From Ramlibacter agri (GTDB lineage Bacteria > Pseudomonadota > Gammaproteobacteria > Burkholderiales > Burkholderiaceae_C): a stretch of 64,000 nucleotides of DNA. The stretch is taken from the NCBI RefSeq assembly GCF_012927085.1, contig NZ_JABBFX010000003.1, forward strand, positions 1,054,001 to 1,118,000, written 5' to 3'. A program made the translations under genes and the position numbers. Below are positions 60,229 through 64,000 of the stretch, piece by piece. A model generated the notes under the pieces. That model did no database searches, was not told the origin of the DNA, and saw only the letters and a list, made by a program, of their open reading frames with translations. Every line of letters starts with the position of its first letter. Position 1 is the stretch's first letter.

Positions 60229-61433
60229 GCATCGCCGCCGTCCTCGGAAGCTGGACGCGCCGCCGCGACGACGCGGCCCGGCGCCAGGCGCCCGTGGGCC
60301 TGCATGCCTTCGACCCCGCGCTGCTGTGGCTCACCGTGGCCCTGCTGGCCTGGGGCCTGGTGATGGTCTATTCCGCATCGATCGCGATGCCGGACAACCC
60401 GCGCTTCGGCAACTACGCGCACACCTTCTTCCTGACGCGCCACTCGCTGTTCCTGGTGCTGTCGTTCGCCGCCGGCCTGCTGGCCTTCCAGGTGCCTCTC
60501 GCGACCTGGGAGCGCCTGGCGCCGTGGCTGTTCGTCGTCTCGCTGCTGCTGCTGGTGATCGTGCTGATCCCGCACATCGGCAAGGGCGTCAACGGCGCCC
60601 GGCGCTGGCTGGCGCTGGGGCCGATCTCGTTCCAGCCTTCCGAGCTCGCCAAGTTCGCGGTGCTGCTCTACGCCGCCAACTACATGGTGCGCAAGATGGA
60701 GGTGAAGGAGCGCTTCTTCCGCGCCGTGCTGCCGATGGCCGCCGCGGTGGCCGTCGTCGGCGTGCTGCTGCTGGCCGAGCCCGACATGGGCGCCTTCATG
60801 GTGATCGCGGTGATCGCCATGGGCATCCTGTTCCTGGGCGGCGTCAACGCGCGCATGTTCTTCCTGATCGCGACGGTGATGGTGTTCGCCTTCGTGCTGA
60901 TGATCGCCTTCTCCGACTGGCGGCGCGAACGCATCTTCGCCTACCTCGACCCGTGGAACGACAAGTACACGCTGGGCAAGGGCTACCAGCTGTCGCACTC
61001 GCTCATCGCCATCGGCCGCGGCGAGATCTTCGGCGTGGGCCTGGGCGGCAGCGTGGAGAAGCTGCACTGGCTGCCGGAGGCGCACACCGACTTCCTGCTG
61101 GCGGTGATCGGCGAGGAATTCGGCCTGGTCGGCGTGCTGACCGTGATCGGCTGCTTCCTCTGGATGACCCGCCGCATCATGCACATCGGCCGCCAAGCGA
61201 TCGCGCTGGACCGCGTGTTCGCGGGGCTGGTGGCGCAGGGCGTGGGCATCTGGATGGGCTTCCAGGCCTTCATCAACATGGGCGTGAACCTGGGCGCGCT
61301 GCCGACCAAGGGGCTGACGCTGCCGCTGATGTCGTATGGCGGCTCCGCGGTGCTGATGAACGTGGTGGCCATCGCGGTGGTGCTGCGCATCGATTTCGAG
61401 AACCGCACGCTGATGAAGGGAGGCCGGGCATGA
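60225..61433 (+). CDS. ftsW: Septal peptidoglycan polymerase FtsW
   Basis: The 402-residue SEDS-family polytopic protein has ten predicted helices. Typical blocks are [35 protein letters not shown], the catalytic-loop Asp region [27 protein letters not shown] and [14 protein letters not shown]. It polymerises glycan with FtsI. ATGA overlaps on both sides. Confidence 0.96.
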   Translation: MSIAAVLGSWTRRRDDAARRQAPVGLHAFDPALLWLTVALLAWGLVMVYSASIAMPDNPRFGNYAHTFFLTRHSLFLVLSFAAGLLAFQVPLATWERLAPWLFVVSLLLLVIVLIPHIGKGVNGARRWLALGPISFQPSELAKFAVLLYAANYMVRKMEVKERFFRAVLPMAAAVAVVGVLLLAEPDMGAFMVIAVIAMGILFLGGVNARMFFLIATVMVFAFVLMIAFSDWRRERIFAYLDPWNDKYTLGKGYQLSHSLIAIGRGEIFGVGLGGSVEKLHWLPEAHTDFLLAVIGEEFGLVGVLTVIGCFLWMTRRIMHIGRQAIALDRVFAGLVAQGVGIWMGFQAFINMGVNLGALPTKGLTLPLMSYGGSAVLMNVVAIAVVLRIDFENRTLMKGGRA

Positions 61434-62487
61434 CGCGTACGGCCCTCGTCATGGCGGGCGGCACCGGCGGCCACATCTTCCCGGGCCTCGCGGTCGCGGA
61501 AGCGCTGCGCGCGCGCGGCTGGGACGTGCACTGGCTGGGCGGCCCCAACAGCATGGAAGCGCAGTTGGTGCCCCCGCGCGGTTTCCCGCTGGAAACCATC
61601 GCCTTCGGCGGCGTGCGCGGCAAGGGCATCAAGACCCTGGCCTTGCTGCCGCTGAAGATCCTGCGCGCCTTCTGGCAAAGCCTCCAGGTGGTGCGCCGCG
61701 TCAAGCCGAACGTCGTCGTCGGCCTGGGCGGCTACATCACCTTCCCGGGCGGCATGATGAGCGTGCTGCTCGGCAAGCCGCTGGTGCTGCACGAACAGAA
61801 CTCGGTGGCCGGCATGGCCAACAAGGTGCTGGCCGGCGTCGCCGACCGCGTGTACAGCGCGTTCCCGGAAGCCATCAAGAAGGGCGAGTGGGTCGGCAAC
61901 CCGCTGCGCGAAGCCTTCATGCGCCAGCCGGCGCCGGAGCAGCGCTTCGCCGGCCGCAGCGGCCCGCTGAAGCTGCTGGTGGTGGGTGGCAGCCTGGGCG
62001 CCAAGGCGCTGAATGACATCGTGCCGCAGGCGCTGGCCCGCATTCCCGCGGCGCAGCGCCCGCAGGTGCTGCACCAGAGTGGCGCCAAGCAGATCGACGA
62101 GCTGCGCGCCAACTATGCAGCGGCTGGTGTGCAGGCCCAACTGACGCCCTTCATCGACGACACGGCGCAAGCCTTCGCCGAGGCGGACCTCGTGATCTGC
62201 CGGGCCGGTGCCAGCACCGTCACCGAGATCGCAGCCGTTGGCGCTGCGGCGCTGTTCGTGCCTTTCCCGCACGCAGTGGACGACCACCAGACCACCAACG
62301 CGAAATTCCTGGTCGACGCGGGCGGCGGCTGGCTGCTGCAGCAATCCGCGCTGACTCCCGACAAGCTGGCCACCATGCTGATCACGCTGCAGCGCTCCGA
62401 ACTGCTGCAGCGCGCGCAGGCGGCCAAGAAGATGCAGAAAACCCAGGCGACCGAACAGATGGTCGCCGCTTGCGAGGCCCTCGCAAA

Positions 62488-62491
<4 letters not shown>
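61430..62491 (+). CDS. murG: N-acetylglucosaminyl transferase MurG
   Basis: The 353-residue GT28 enzyme converts lipid I to lipid II at the inner face of the membrane. It has [16 protein letters not shown] at the N-terminus, [36 protein letters not shown] and the UDP-GlcNAc site [19 protein letters not shown] overlaps on both sides. Confidence 0.97.
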
Positions 62492-63896
<1,405 letters not shown>

Positions 63897-63900
<4 letters not shown>

Positions 63901-64000
63901 CCATTCACCAGGACTTCGGGAAAGTGGCCGTCCTCATGGGCGGCAAGTCGGCGGAGCGCGAGGTCTCGCTGATGTCCGGCAGCGGCGTGCTGAAGGCGCT
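63897..64000 (+). CDS. ddl: D-alanine--D-alanine ligase, 5' end only
   Basis: The first 34 codons are visible; the window edge cuts the rest. [20 protein letters not shown] with [14 protein letters not shown] after it is the conserved N-terminus of Ddl, and the place after murC is the DdlB position. The ATG overlaps the murC stop (ATGA). Confidence 0.9.

Overview
The window looks like a chromosomal segment of a high-GC betaproteobacterium, most likely a member of the Burkholderiales close to Comamonadaceae (Ramlibacter/Variovorax-like). The reasons are the GC-rich third codon positions, the tightly overlapping genes, Bug-type and NMT1-type transporter proteins, a PHA phasin, the dapF-DUF484-xerC and hslVU neighbourhoods, a betaproteobacterial-type rnpB and a complete mra/mur/fts order. 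Genus is inference; no marker gene was compared.

Region 1 (1-1.9 kb) is accessory. A previously unlisted reading frame runs off the left edge on the minus strand, with base composition unlike the rest. It diverges from a tyrosine recombinase. A palindrome follows.

Region 2 (1.96-13.3 kb, all minus) is a catabolic operon. It holds a flavodoxin-like oxidoreductase, a creatininase-family amidohydrolase, an ABC importer with two different NMT1/THI5-type binding proteins, an FAD oxidase, a Rid-family protein lacking the RidA arginine, two tandem paralogous Rieske oxygenases and a deaminase-type amidohydrolase. A TetR regulator with a RutR-like ligand domain sits upstream, and a perfect inverted repeat lies between it and the operon. 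The set suggests import and oxidative/hydrolytic breakdown of an N-heterocyclic compound, but the substrate is not readable from sequence. An AI-2E-type permease gene precedes it.

Region 3 (14.4-21.1 kb, minus) is a livHMGF importer operon with an acyl-CoA synthetase gene and a binding-protein gene at its end, closed by a clear terminator. Diverging from it are a crotonase, a YciA-type thioesterase, an Atm1-like ABC exporter and small genes (membrane protein, SRPBCC, cupin, MreB-like fragment, phosphodiesterase, phasin).

Region 4 (27.6-35.8 kb, mostly plus) holds a HypT-like LysR regulator, the glutamate/aspartate importer gltIJKL, pyrC, a NYN-LOTUS protein, a DUF3025 protein, htpX and the RNase P RNA gene.

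Region 5 (35.8-45.7 kb) has a NUDIX-metallo-beta-lactamase fusion, a Bug protein, a carboxymuconolactone-decarboxylase-like protein, dapF-DUF484-xerC, a membrane protein with a degenerate GGDEF domain, a rRNA methyltransferase and a His-rich CobW GTPase.

Region 6 (45.9-64 kb, plus) has dksA with a long Lys/Ala/Pro-rich N-terminus and only one zinc-finger cysteine, a STAS-like protein, hslVU, and then the division/cell wall cluster mraZ-rsmH-ftsL-ftsI-murE-murF-mraY-murD-ftsW-murG-murC-ddl, cut by the right edge. Nearly every junction in this cluster is an overlapping stop/start, so it should be translated as one coupled unit from the promoter near 51.05 kb. Several single genes elsewhere carry a -10-like hexamer only 5-7 nt before their start codon and no Shine-Dalgarno, which suggests leaderless transcripts.
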